Shown here: positions 1 through 6,499 of the stretch, piece after piece
Position numbering within the stretch: the first letter of the stretch is position 1
Layout of the letters: the number at the start of each line of letters is the position of its first letter
NCBI GenBank assembly: GCA_028291285.1
Contig: JAQGIJ010000265.1
Span: 1-15,029, forward strand
DNA from: Phenylobacterium sp.
GTDB taxonomy: Bacteria; Pseudomonadota; Alphaproteobacteria; Caulobacterales; Caulobacteraceae
Reading direction: 5' to 3'
Length of the DNA stretch: 15,029 nt
Made by a program: the position numbers and the translations under genes
The notes under the pieces: generated by a model
What the model saw: the letters and a program-made list of their open reading frames with translations, nothing else
Databases searched by the model: none
Told to the model about the DNA's origin: nothing

Positions 1-77
1 GCGAGCCGGACCAGCTCGAGCGACTTGTAGGCGGCGATCCCGCCGCCGACGATCAGGAGTATCCGCTGTTCGGCCAC
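1..77 (-). CDS. coaBC: Phosphopantothenoylcysteine decarboxylase/synthase, N-terminal fragment
   Basis: Only the first 25 codons are in the window; the gene runs off the left edge. Reading leftward from a GTG at 77-75 gives a start of the form MAEQRILLIVGGGIAAYKSL, followed by a Leu-Glu-Leu-Val-Arg stretch. This is the typical beginning of the CoaB/CoaC (Dfp) flavoprotein, where the hydrophobic strand and Gly-rich loop belong to the FMN-binding decarboxylase domain. The family joins cysteine to phosphopantothenate and decarboxylates the product in coenzyme A synthesis. A G-rich stretch about six bases upstream of the GTG could be the ribosome binding site. The gene is divergent from the lipoprotein gene at 210. 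The family call is strong for such a short piece; the exact start is less certain. Confidence 0.8.
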   Translation of the reverse strand, partial: MAEQRILLIVGGGIAAYKSLELVRL

Positions 78-131
78 TTGGGCCCCCGTCAAGGTCCGGC
101 CGCAGATGTAAGCGCAAAGGCCTTAACGGAC

Positions 132-163
132 AAATCCAGGGGGGACTCGACTCCCTCGGATTT
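132..163. promoter_or_regulatory. Imperfect palindrome enclosing two abutting GANTC sites
   Basis: In the divergent spacer between coaBC and the lipoprotein gene, aaatcc (132-137) is matched by ggattt (158-163). Inside these arms a G-run (139-143) can pair with the C/T stretch at 151-155. At the centre are two directly adjacent GACTC sequences (144-148 and 149-153), both matching GANTC, the target of the CcrM cell-cycle methyltransferase in Caulobacter relatives. A T-rich stretch follows at 161-182. It could be a methylation-sensitive control site or a leader hairpin of the lipoprotein mRNA; neither role is shown by sequence alone. Confidence 0.35.
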
Positions 164-209
164 CTGTGTTCATTCTTTGTTCCAGCCAAGCTTACGAGGG
201 AGAACATGG

Positions 210-779
210 ATGGCTGGGGTAATGAGAACGGCGCCGCTGGCGCTCGCTCTGTCGGTCGCGGCGCTGCTGAGCGCCTGCGACAACGGTCCGTCGGCGGTGG
301 CCGCCAAGCAGCAGGCCGCCGGAACGCAGATGGCCTACGCCACGGCGCCCGCCGGGTCCGGCGCAGACACCGCGACCAAGGTCGACCACCGCAAGGACCC
401 GGTGAAGCTGCTGGACGGAAAGCCGGAGTGGGCCGCCAGCCGGCGCTATTCGGCCGGGGAGAGCGCCCAGCACGCCTTCGACCGCAACGGTGAGGCTTTC
501 GGCGCGGGCAGCCTCCAGGACTATGTCCGCAAGGCGCACGCCTTCGTCGAGCATCCGCCGAAGGGGGTGGAGACCATCAACCGGCCCAACGGCGACACCC
601 TCTTCTACGACGCCAAGGCCAATGTCTTCGCCGTGGCCGACAAGGCCGGCGCGCCCCGCACCATGTTCAAGCCCGACGATGGCGCGGCCTACTGGCAGCA
701 GCAGAAGGACCGCGAGGCCAAGAGCCAGACCGCCCGCGCCGAGCGTTCGCACCGCGCCTCCGGCGACGACGCGGCGTAA
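210..779 (+). CDS. Predicted lipoprotein with a C-terminal RNase-toxin-like domain
   Basis: A protein of 189 residues. The start at 210 is chosen because AGGGAG (197-202) lies seven bases upstream and because it gives a clean lipoprotein signal: a short basic start, a hydrophobic run at residues 8-20 and the lipobox LSAC with Cys23. An Ala/Gly/Thr-rich linker follows to about residue 60. Residues about 86-165 form a compact domain with the pattern QHAFDRNGEAFG, a DYxxxAxxF helix, RPNGDxxxYD (125-134), NxFAV (138-142) and RTMFKP (150-155). From memory, this pattern resembles small domains at the C-termini of polymorphic and contact-dependent toxins of the BECR RNase type, and small secreted proteins of sphingomonads and Caulobacter. 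No immunity gene lies next to it. The lipoprotein call is good; any enzymatic role is inference. Confidence 0.8.
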   Translation: MAGVMRTAPLALALSVAALLSACDNGPSAVAAKQQAAGTQMAYATAPAGSGADTATKVDHRKDPVKLLDGKPEWAASRRYSAGESAQHAFDRNGEAFGAGSLQDYVRKAHAFVEHPPKGVETINRPNGDTLFYDAKANVFAVADKAGAPRTMFKPDDGAAYWQQQKDREAKSQTARAERSHRASGDDAA

Positions 780-792
780 CTCTCCGCTGTCA

Positions 793-921
793 TCCCGGTT
801 TCGCGACGCGAAGACCGGGACCCATGAACAGTGCGGCGGAAAGTCCGTCCGCAGCGCCACAGCCACTTGTTTTGCGTCGTGTGCATGGGTCCCGGACAGC
901 CGCTCTCGCGGCTTGCGGGAC
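793..921. repeat. Compound palindromic intergenic element (REP-like)
   Basis: The gap between the convergent lipoprotein and ubiB genes is filled by nested palindromes. A near-perfect hairpin at 793-820 pairs cccggt (794-799) with accggg (814-819) and ttcgcg with cgcgaa around a one-base centre. A second hairpin at 889-921 pairs gtcccg with cgggac (916-921) and agccgc with gcggct (908-913) around a tctc loop. The two are tied together by an exact 12-bp inverted repeat, ccgggacccatg (815-826) and catgggtcccgg (884-895). There is no T-run on either side, so it is not a classical Rho-independent terminator. It looks like a REP-type repeat and may still stop or stabilise the convergent transcripts. 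Confidence 0.55.
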
Positions 922-929
922 GACCGTGG

Positions 930-2441
930 CTAGCGCAGCCACATGGCCGCCAGGAAGGCGACGCCGGCGGCCAGGGCGCCGAGCGCGAACCACAGGATCG
1001 CGGTCTGCTCGCGGGCCTGGTCGTGCAGCTCCACGGTGGCGCTGGTCGGCGGGTTGATGGCCAGGCGGGCGAGGTTGCGCACGGCCTGCTCGGCCTCGCC
1101 GGCCAGGCGGCGGAGGCGGGTCTGGGGAGAGAGCTCGCGGGCGATCCAGCGGCGCACGACCGGCTCGGCGGCCGACCAGATATCGTGCTCGGGATAGATC
1201 CGCCGGGCGACGCCCTCCACGGTCATCATGGTCTTCTGCAGCAGCACCAGCTCGGGGCGCAGCCGCATCTCGAAGAGGGCGGTGATCTCGAAGAGCTGGG
1301 TCAGCACCCGGCTCATCGGCACCTCGCTGGCGGCGCGGCCGAACATCGGCTCGCCCACCGCACGGAGCGCCTGGGCGAATTCGGCGACGCTGTGGCGGGC
1401 CGGCACATAGCCCGCGTCGAAGTGGACCTGGGCCACGCGGATGTAGTCCCGCTGCAGGAAGCCCCAGAGGATCTCCGCCAGGTAGCGGCGCTCGGGCGCG
1501 CCCAGCCGGCCGATGATGCCGAAATCCACCGCGGTCAGCTGGGCCGGGGCTGCGACGAACAGGTTGCCCTCGTGCAGGTCGGCGTGGAAGACGCCGCGGT
1601 CCAGCGCCTGGGAGAGGAAGGCGCGGATCAGGTTGTCGGCCAGCTGGCGGTGGTCGAGGCCCGGCTGGTCCAGCGCCGCCGCGCCGGAAAGCGGCAGGCC
1701 CTGCGCCCACTCCATGGTCAGCGCCCGCTTGCCGACGCCGTCCCAGATCACCTTCGGCGCGCGCATGTAGCCGTCCTCGGCCATCACCTCGCCGAGCTCG
1801 TCGGCGCCGGCGGCCTCCAGCCGAAGGTCCAGCTCCAGCTCGGTCGCCCGGATCACGGTCTGGGCGAAGCCCATCGGCTCCAGCCGGCGCGCCGGCGGCG
1901 CCAGCCGCTCGGTCAGCCGGGCGGCCAGCCGCAGCACCTCGGCGTCCTCCGCCACCCGCCGGGCGATGCCGGGCCGCAGGATCTTCACCGCCACGCGGCG
2001 GCCGTCGATCAGGGTCGCCTCGTGCGCCTGGGCGAGCGAGGCGGCCGCCACCGGCGGGCCGAAGACGGCGAACAGGCTCTCCAGCGGCCGGCCCAGCGCC
2101 GTCTCCAGCTCGCGGCGCGCCACCTCCTGGGGGAAGGGCTCCAGCCGGTCCTTCAGCCGCGACAGGTCCTCGGCGAACTCGCGCCCGAAGATGTCGGCCC
2201 GGGTCGACAGCAGCTGGCCCAGCTTGATCGCCACCGGGCCCAGCCGCTCCAGCGAGCGCGCCAGCCGCTCGCCCGGCCGGCCCTGGCGCGCCCCGCGGCC
2301 GGCGAACAGCCGCAGCGCCTTCGACAGCGCGGCCACGGACGGCGGATAGAGGGCGTCCAACTCGCGTGGCAGCAGCGCGTCGTTGCGCACGAGCATCCAG
2401 CCGGCGCCGATCAGCCGCCCGAACGCGGCGGGCCCGCCCAT
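930..2441 (-). CDS. ubiB: UbiB family atypical kinase/ATPase for ubiquinone biosynthesis
   Basis: A protein of 503 residues, close to the usual UbiB length. Visible family marks are the N-terminal KxGQ motif (K73-Q76, in KLGQLLSTRAD), the Ala-rich nucleotide loop AAASLAQ (132-138) that replaces the kinase Gly-rich loop, AVK with Lys153, the catalytic-type HADLHEGN (286-293) and DFG (306-308). The C-terminus ends in a hydrophobic segment (about 480-501) that should anchor it in the inner membrane. UbiB (ADCK/COQ8 group) is an ATPase that assists ubiquinone synthesis, probably by handling lipid intermediates, rather than an ordinary protein kinase. The ATG at 2441 lies four bases after the ubiE stop, so the two are surely co-transcribed in the order ubiE-ubiB. 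It converges on the palindromic element before the lipoprotein gene. Confidence 0.95.
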   Translation of the reverse strand: MGGPAAFGRLIGAGWMLVRNDALLPRELDALYPPSVAALSKALRLFAGRGARQGRPGERLARSLERLGPVAIKLGQLLSTRADIFGREFAEDLSRLKDRLEPFPQEVARRELETALGRPLESLFAVFGPPVAAASLAQAHEATLIDGRRVAVKILRPGIARRVAEDAEVLRLAARLTERLAPPARRLEPMGFAQTVIRATELELDLRLEAAGADELGEVMAEDGYMRAPKVIWDGVGKRALTMEWAQGLPLSGAAALDQPGLDHRQLADNLIRAFLSQALDRGVFHADLHEGNLFVAAPAQLTAVDFGIIGRLGAPERRYLAEILWGFLQRDYIRVAQVHFDAGYVPARHSVAEFAQALRAVGEPMFGRAASEVPMSRVLTQLFEITALFEMRLRPELVLLQKTMMTVEGVARRIYPEHDIWSAAEPVVRRWIARELSPQTRLRRLAGEAEQAVRNLARLAINPPTSATVELHDQAREQTAILWFALGALAAGVAFLAAMWLR

Positions 2442-2445
2442 GCCG

Positions 2446-3204
2446 CTAAAGGGCCCGGGCGGTGTGCAGGGCGGCCACCCCGCCGGTGAAGTTGGTGAAC
2501 TCGACCAGGCCGAAGCCCGCCTCGGCGATCATGCCGGCGAACCGCCGCTGGTCTGGAAAGCGGCGGATGCTCTCAACCAGGTACTGGTAGGCCTCGCGGT
2601 CGCCCGCCACCCGGGCCCCGATCTGCGGGATCACCTTGAAGGACCAGGCGTCGTAGAGCTTCTGCAGCGGCTCGGTGACCGGCCGGGAGAACTCCAGGCA
2701 GAGAAACCGCCCGCCGGGCCTCAGCACGCGCCGGGCCTCCCTGAGCGCGGCTGCGATGTCGGTGACGTTGCGGATGCCGAAGGCGATCACATAGGCGTCG
2801 GCGCAGCCGTCCGGCAGCGGCAGGCGCTGCGCGTCGCCCACCGCCCAGGCCATCTCCGGCTCGGAGCCCTTCGCCCGGCCGGCGGCGATCATCTCCGCGT
2901 TGTAGTCGACCACGAACACCCGCGCGTCGGCGCCGCCGCGGCGCAGCTGGGCGCGCCGGGCCATCTTCGAAAAGCGCCGGGCCATGTCGCCGGTGCCGCC
3001 GGCGCAGTCGACGATCACCTCGCCGGGCTGCGGATTGAGCCGGGCGGCGACGGCGTCTTTCCACAGCCGGTGCACGCCCCCGCTCATCAGGTCGTTCATC
3101 AGGTCGTAGCGGCGGGCCACCCGGTCGAAGACGCCGCGCACGAGGCTGGCCTTCTCCCGGGCGTCGACGTCGCGAAAGCCGAAGGTGGCGGCGGGTCCGG
3201 TCAT
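2446..3204 (-). CDS. ubiE: Ubiquinone/menaquinone biosynthesis C-methyltransferase
   Basis: A protein of 252 residues, matching the usual length of about 250. UbiE transfers a methyl group from S-adenosylmethionine to carbon of the demethylated quinone ring. The start at 3204 gives [13 protein letters not shown], followed by the family marks: [18 protein letters not shown] (26-43), the SAM-binding loop DCAGGTGD (66-73), FGIRNVTD, the RVLRPGG motif with an adjacent LEFS, and [10 protein letters not shown] at the C-terminus. An in-frame start at 3270 exists but would overlap the divergent mutM leader and adds 22 residues unlike the family. A loop rich in Arg and Gly after motif I ([15 protein letters not shown]) is slightly longer than in the enterobacterial enzyme. 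It is the first gene of the ubiE-ubiB unit. Confidence 0.95.
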   Translation of the reverse strand: MTGPAATFGFRDVDAREKASLVRGVFDRVARRYDLMNDLMSGGVHRLWKDAVAARLNPQPGEVIVDCAGGTGDMARRFSKMARRAQLRRGGADARVFVVDYNAEMIAAGRAKGSEPEMAWAVGDAQRLPLPDGCADAYVIAFGIRNVTDIAAALREARRVLRPGGRFLCLEFSRPVTEPLQKLYDAWSFKVIPQIGARVAGDREAYQYLVESIRRFPDQRRFAGMIAEAGFGLVEFTNFTGGVAALHTARAL

Positions 3205-3278
3205 GTTCCACGCTCTTAGCGCCGAGCCTGCGGGCCTCCAAGGCTTGGCGTGCGCCTTTCGCCGTGCCACTGCAGGCC

Positions 3279-4142
3279 ATGCCCGAATTGCCCGAGGTCG
3301 AGACGGTCCGCGGCGGCCTGGCCCCCGTCCTGGAGGGCCACCGGCTGGCCCGCGTGGAGGCCCGACGCCCCGACCTGCGCTTTCCGCTGCCCGTGAACTT
3401 CGTCCAGCAGCTGACCGGGGCGACCGTCCTTACGCTCACCCGGCGGGCGAAGTACCTGCTGGCTCGCCTCGACCGCGAGGACACCCTCGTGATGCACCTC
3501 GGCATGAGCGGCCGCTTCGAGATCGCCCGGCCCGAGGGGGCGAGCCGCCCCGGCGGTTTCCACTACGCGCCGGACCCCGATCCCAAACACGCCCACGTCG
3601 TCTTCGAGACCGAGGCCGGGACGCGGGTCACCTATTACGATCCCCGCCGCTTCGGCTACATGAGCCTGGTCAACACCGCGACGCTGCACCTGCACCCCTG
3701 GTTCACCGGCCTGGGTCCCGAGCCGCTCTCCGCGGATTTCGACGCTGCGCGGCTGAAGGCGGCGTTCAAGGACCGCAGGCAGGGCCCCAAGACCCTGCTG
3801 CTCGACCAGCGGATCGTGGCCGGGCTCGGCAACATCTATGTCTGCGAGGCGCTGCACCGGGCGCGCATCTCGCCCTTCAGGCCGGCTGGCCGCATCTCCG
3901 GTCCGAGGCTCGAGCGGCTGGTCGAGGCGGTGCGCGAGGTGCTGACCGAGGCGATCGCGGCGGGCGGCTCCACCTTGCGCGACTACGCCCAGGCCGACGG
4001 CGCCCTGGGCTATTTCCAGCACCGCTTCCGCGTCTACGACCGCGAGGGCCGGCCCTGCTCGAACGCGGGCTGCGCCGGGACCATCCACCGCAAGGTGCAG
4101 GGTGGCCGCTCCACCTTCTACTGCCCCGTCTGCCAGCGCTGA
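3279..4142 (+). CDS. mutM: Formamidopyrimidine-DNA glycosylase (Fpg)
   Basis: A protein of 287 residues, typical for Fpg. It removes 8-oxoguanine and formamidopyrimidines from DNA and nicks the backbone by beta/delta elimination. The start must be at 3279, because the mature enzyme needs Pro2-Glu3 at its N-terminus: the sequence begins [15 protein letters not shown] start at 3264 would bury this proline. Further marks are the conserved lysine in RRAKYLL (about residue 56), the DNA-binding loop [13 protein letters not shown], and the C-terminal zinc finger C-x4-C-x16-C-x2-C with the damage-contacting GGRSTFYC. The ribosome binding site is weak. It is divergent from ubiE across 74 bases, in which I see no convincing promoter, and is followed after 14 bases by the TraB/GumN gene. 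Confidence 0.97.
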   Translation: MPELPEVETVRGGLAPVLEGHRLARVEARRPDLRFPLPVNFVQQLTGATVLTLTRRAKYLLARLDREDTLVMHLGMSGRFEIARPEGASRPGGFHYAPDPDPKHAHVVFETEAGTRVTYYDPRRFGYMSLVNTATLHLHPWFTGLGPEPLSADFDAARLKAAFKDRRQGPKTLLLDQRIVAGLGNIYVCEALHRARISPFRPAGRISGPRLERLVEAVREVLTEAIAAGGSTLRDYAQADGALGYFQHRFRVYDREGRPCSNAGCAGTIHRKVQGGRSTFYCPVCQR

Positions 4143-4156
4143 GCTAGGCTTCGGCG

Positions 4157-5026
4157 ATGCGCTCCCTTCGTCTCGGCCTTGCCGCGCTGGTCCTTGCGGT
4201 GTTCGCGGCGGGCGCCGCCCAGGCGCGGCCGCCGGTATGGGTGGTGCGGGACAAGGACTCCGAGCTGGTCCTGTTCGGCTCCGTGCACCTCTTGCCGCAC
4301 GGCCTCGACTGGCGCCCGCCGGCGCTGGTCCAGGCGCTGAAGCGCGCGGACGACATCTGGTTCGAGCTGCCGATCGACCCGGCCACCGAGGCCGAGACCA
4401 CCCGGCTCGCCGGCCAGCTGGGCGTGCTGCCCCCCGACCAGTCGCTGTTCAAGATGCTGCCGGCGGCGGACGCGCAGCGGCTGTCGCGCGTCGCCCAGGC
4501 CTATGGCGCCGATCCCGCCGTGCTCGACCGGCTGAAGCCCTGGCTCGCCGAAGTCGCCCGGGGCGGGGCGGCCCACAAGACGGCCGGGGCCGGCGGCGAG
4601 GACGGAGGCGAGCGGGCGGTGGCGGCCGAGGTCCCGCCCACGGCCCGGCGCCGGGCCTTCGAGACGCCGCGCGAGCAGATCGACCTGCTGGCCGCCGCCC
4701 CGCCGGCTGAGCAGATGGCCTCGCTGCGCGAGACGCTGAAGGAGATGGAGGACCAGCCGGACGAGTTCGCCATCCTGGTGCGCGCCTGGATGGCCGGCGA
4801 CCTGAAGGCGCTCGACCGCGAAGCGCTGCAGCCTCTGCGCAAGGCCTCGCCCAGCCTCTTCGGCCGCATCGTCACCGACCGGAACGCCCGCTGGACCGAG
4901 GCGCTGGATGCGCGGCTGAAGGGCCGTGGCCGCACCGTGGTCGTCGTCGGCATGGGCCACCTGATCGGGCCCGACGGCGTGCCGGCCCGCCTGCGCGCGC
5001 TTGGCTATCGCGTCGAGGGGCCTTAA
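4157..5026 (+). CDS. TraB/GumN family protein, exported
   Basis: A protein of 289 residues with a signal peptide: basic MRSLRLG, a hydrophobic core, and a likely cut after AQA (residues 21-23). The mature part begins with [22 protein letters not shown] and ends with [15 protein letters not shown] and [12 protein letters not shown]. The paired GxxH motifs (GSVH at 41-44, GMGH at 265-268) define the TraB/PrgY/GumN family, which is related to Tiki metalloproteases; the two histidines are the probable metal ligands. Between about residues 136 and 168 there is a Gly/Ala/Arg-rich stretch without clear fold, followed by an ETPREQ helix. It would act in the periplasm. It sits between mutM and the enoyl-CoA hydratase on the same strand, 14 bases after mutM. 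The substrate is unknown. Confidence 0.85.
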   Translation: MRSLRLGLAALVLAVFAAGAAQARPPVWVVRDKDSELVLFGSVHLLPHGLDWRPPALVQALKRADDIWFELPIDPATEAETTRLAGQLGVLPPDQSLFKMLPAADAQRLSRVAQAYGADPAVLDRLKPWLAEVARGGAAHKTAGAGGEDGGERAVAAEVPPTARRRAFETPREQIDLLAAAPPAEQMASLRETLKEMEDQPDEFAILVRAWMAGDLKALDREALQPLRKASPSLFGRIVTDRNARWTEALDARLKGRGRTVVVVGMGHLIGPDGVPARLRALGYRVEGP

Positions 5027-5064
5027 AGCGGCCCGAGCCAGAGCAACGGCCCCGGAGACACGCG

Positions 5065-5841
5065 ATGAGCTACTCGACGCTACTCGTTGAAACTGCCGAC
5101 GGCGTCACGCTGATCCGGCTGAACCGGCCCGAGGCGCTGAACGCGCTGAACACCCAGGTGCTGGAGGAGCTTTCGCAGGCCCTCGACGCCGCCGAGGCGG
5201 ACGAGGCGGTGGGCTGTGTGGTGCTGACCGGCTCCGAGCGGGCCTTCGCGGCCGGCGCCGACATCAAGGAGATGTCGGACAAGACCTACGCTCAGATGTT
5301 CGCCGGCGACTTCTTCTCCAAGGGCGCGCGGCGGATCGAGCAGTTCCGCAAGCCGATCATCGCCGCGGTGGCGGGCTATGCGCTGGGCGGCGGCTGCGAG
5401 CTGGCCATGCTCTGCGACTTCATCATCGCCGCCGACACCGCCAAGTTCGGCCAGCCGGAGATCAACCTGGGCGTCATGCCGGGGATCGGCGGCACCCAGC
5501 GGCTGACCCGGCTGGTGGGCAAGTCCAAGGCCATGGACATGGTGCTGACCGCCCGCCAGATGGACGCCGCCGAGGCCGAGCGCTCCGGCCTGGTCTCCCG
5601 CGTGGTCCCCGCCGACAAGCTGCTCGAGGAGGCCATGGCCGCGGCCAGGCGCATCGCCGCCCAGTCGCCGCTGGCGACGATGATGAACAAGGAGCTGGTC
5701 AACGCCGCCTACGAGACCACCCTGACCACCGGCGTGGCCATGGAGCGGCGGCTGTTCCACTCGCTGTTCGCCTTCGAGGACCAGAAGGAGGGCATGGCCG
5801 CCTTCGTCGAGAAGCGCAAACCGCAGTTCAAGGGCCGCTAG
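5065..5841 (+). CDS. Enoyl-CoA hydratase
   Basis: A protein of 258 residues, the standard length for crotonase-type hydratases. It adds water to trans-2-enoyl-CoA in fatty-acid beta-oxidation. The oxyanion-hole segments AGADIKEM (63-70) and [12 protein letters not shown] (104-115) are intact, and both catalytic glutamates are present: Glu112 in GGGCEL and Glu132 in [20 protein letters not shown] and the C-terminal helix with [20 protein letters not shown] are typical. The ribosome binding site GGAGA (5054-5058) lies six bases before the ATG. In many alphaproteobacteria this gene (echA-like) lies directly between mutM and rpsT; here it is separated from rpsT by 6 kb of other genes. Specificity for chain length cannot be read from the sequence. 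Confidence 0.93.
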   Translation: MSYSTLLVETADGVTLIRLNRPEALNALNTQVLEELSQALDAAEADEAVGCVVLTGSERAFAAGADIKEMSDKTYAQMFAGDFFSKGARRIEQFRKPIIAAVAGYALGGGCELAMLCDFIIAADTAKFGQPEINLGVMPGIGGTQRLTRLVGKSKAMDMVLTARQMDAAEAERSGLVSRVVPADKLLEEAMAAARRIAAQSPLATMMNKELVNAAYETTLTTGVAMERRLFHSLFAFEDQKEGMAAFVEKRKPQFKGR

Positions 5842-5847
5842 AGCCCG

Positions 5848-6429
5848 ATGCGGCTGCTGGCCTTCGGCGACAGCTTTGTCGCGGGCGTCGGCGATCCCGA
5901 GCACCGGGGCTGGGTAGGCCGCGCGCTCGCCGGCCGGCGCGACGTGACGCTCTACAACCTCGGCGTGCGGCGCGAGACCTCCGCCGACGTCGCCGCCCGC
6001 TGGCGGCGGGAAGCCGAGCCGCGGCTGATTGACCGGGAGCCCTGCCGCATCGTCTTCTCGCTGGGGACCAACGACGGCTTCCCGCAAGGCGGAGCCCCGC
6101 GGGTCACCCCGGCGCAGTCCCTGCTCAACGTCCGCGCCCTGCTGACCGAGGCCGGCGGCCTCTGCCCAGTGCTGCTGGTCGGCCCGCCGCCGGTGGCCGA
6201 GCCCGCCCGCGCCGCCCGCACCGAGGGGCTCAACGAGAACCTCAAGCTGCTCTGCGCCCGCCTGAAGGCGCCCTTCATCGACGTCTTCCGCCCGCTCGCC
6301 GCCGACGGGCTCTGGACCGCCGAGGCGGCGGCGTTCGACGGCGCGCACCCGGGCGCGGCCGGCTACCAGAGGATGGCGGAGCTGGTCGCCGCCCATCCCG
6401 CCTGGCGGAGCTTCACTCAGAGCGACTAG
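5848..6429 (+). CDS. SGNH/GDSL-family hydrolase
   Basis: A protein of 193 residues with all four SGNH blocks: GDSF with nucleophile Ser9 at the very N-terminus, Gly39 in NLGVRRET, Asn75 in GTND, and the catalytic pair Asp164/His167 in FDGAHPGAAGY. This family cleaves esters, including acyl groups on lipids and acetyl groups on glycans. There is no signal peptide, so it should be cytoplasmic. The start follows the enoyl-CoA hydratase stop after only six bases and has no strong ribosome binding site, suggesting co-translation with it. It stands just before the glycan-modifying genes, so a role as thioesterase (with the hydratase) or as glycan deacetylase (with the downstream genes) are both possible; nothing in the sequence decides between them. 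Confidence 0.88.
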   Translation: MRLLAFGDSFVAGVGDPEHRGWVGRALAGRRDVTLYNLGVRRETSADVAARWRREAEPRLIDREPCRIVFSLGTNDGFPQGGAPRVTPAQSLLNVRALLTEAGGLCPVLLVGPPPVAEPARAARTEGLNENLKLLCARLKAPFIDVFRPLAADGLWTAEAAAFDGAHPGAAGYQRMAELVAAHPAWRSFTQSD

Positions 6430-6448
6430 GGAGGGCTTGCGTGTCGCG

Positions 6449-6475
6449 TTGAACCGGCGCAGCAGGCGCGCTACT
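6449..6475 (+). promoter_or_regulatory. Weak promoter candidate before the giant enzyme gene
   Basis: The 70-base gap before the ATG at 6500 contains TTGAAC (6449-6454) and GCTACT (6470-6475), resembling the -35 and GCTAWA-type -10 elements of Caulobacter housekeeping promoters. The spacing of 15 bases is short. If real, the mRNA would start near 6482 and include the G-rich stretches at 6483-6488 and 6493-6496 as ribosome binding sites for the ATG at 6500. The evidence is thin. Confidence 0.22.
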
Positions 6476-6499
6476 CCACGTCGAGGGGCGCCGAGGCGC

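Noticed and set aside
831..2489. A 552-residue + strand frame over ubiB
   Set aside because: It is the antisense shadow of ubiB, which has KxGQ, HADLHEGN and DFG motifs in the other strand.
3205..3278. Promoter for ubiE on the - strand (TTGGAG at 3241-3236, GCTAAG at 3220-3215)
   Set aside because: The spacing is 15 bases and the implied transcript would start only a few bases before the ATG; too weak to annotate.
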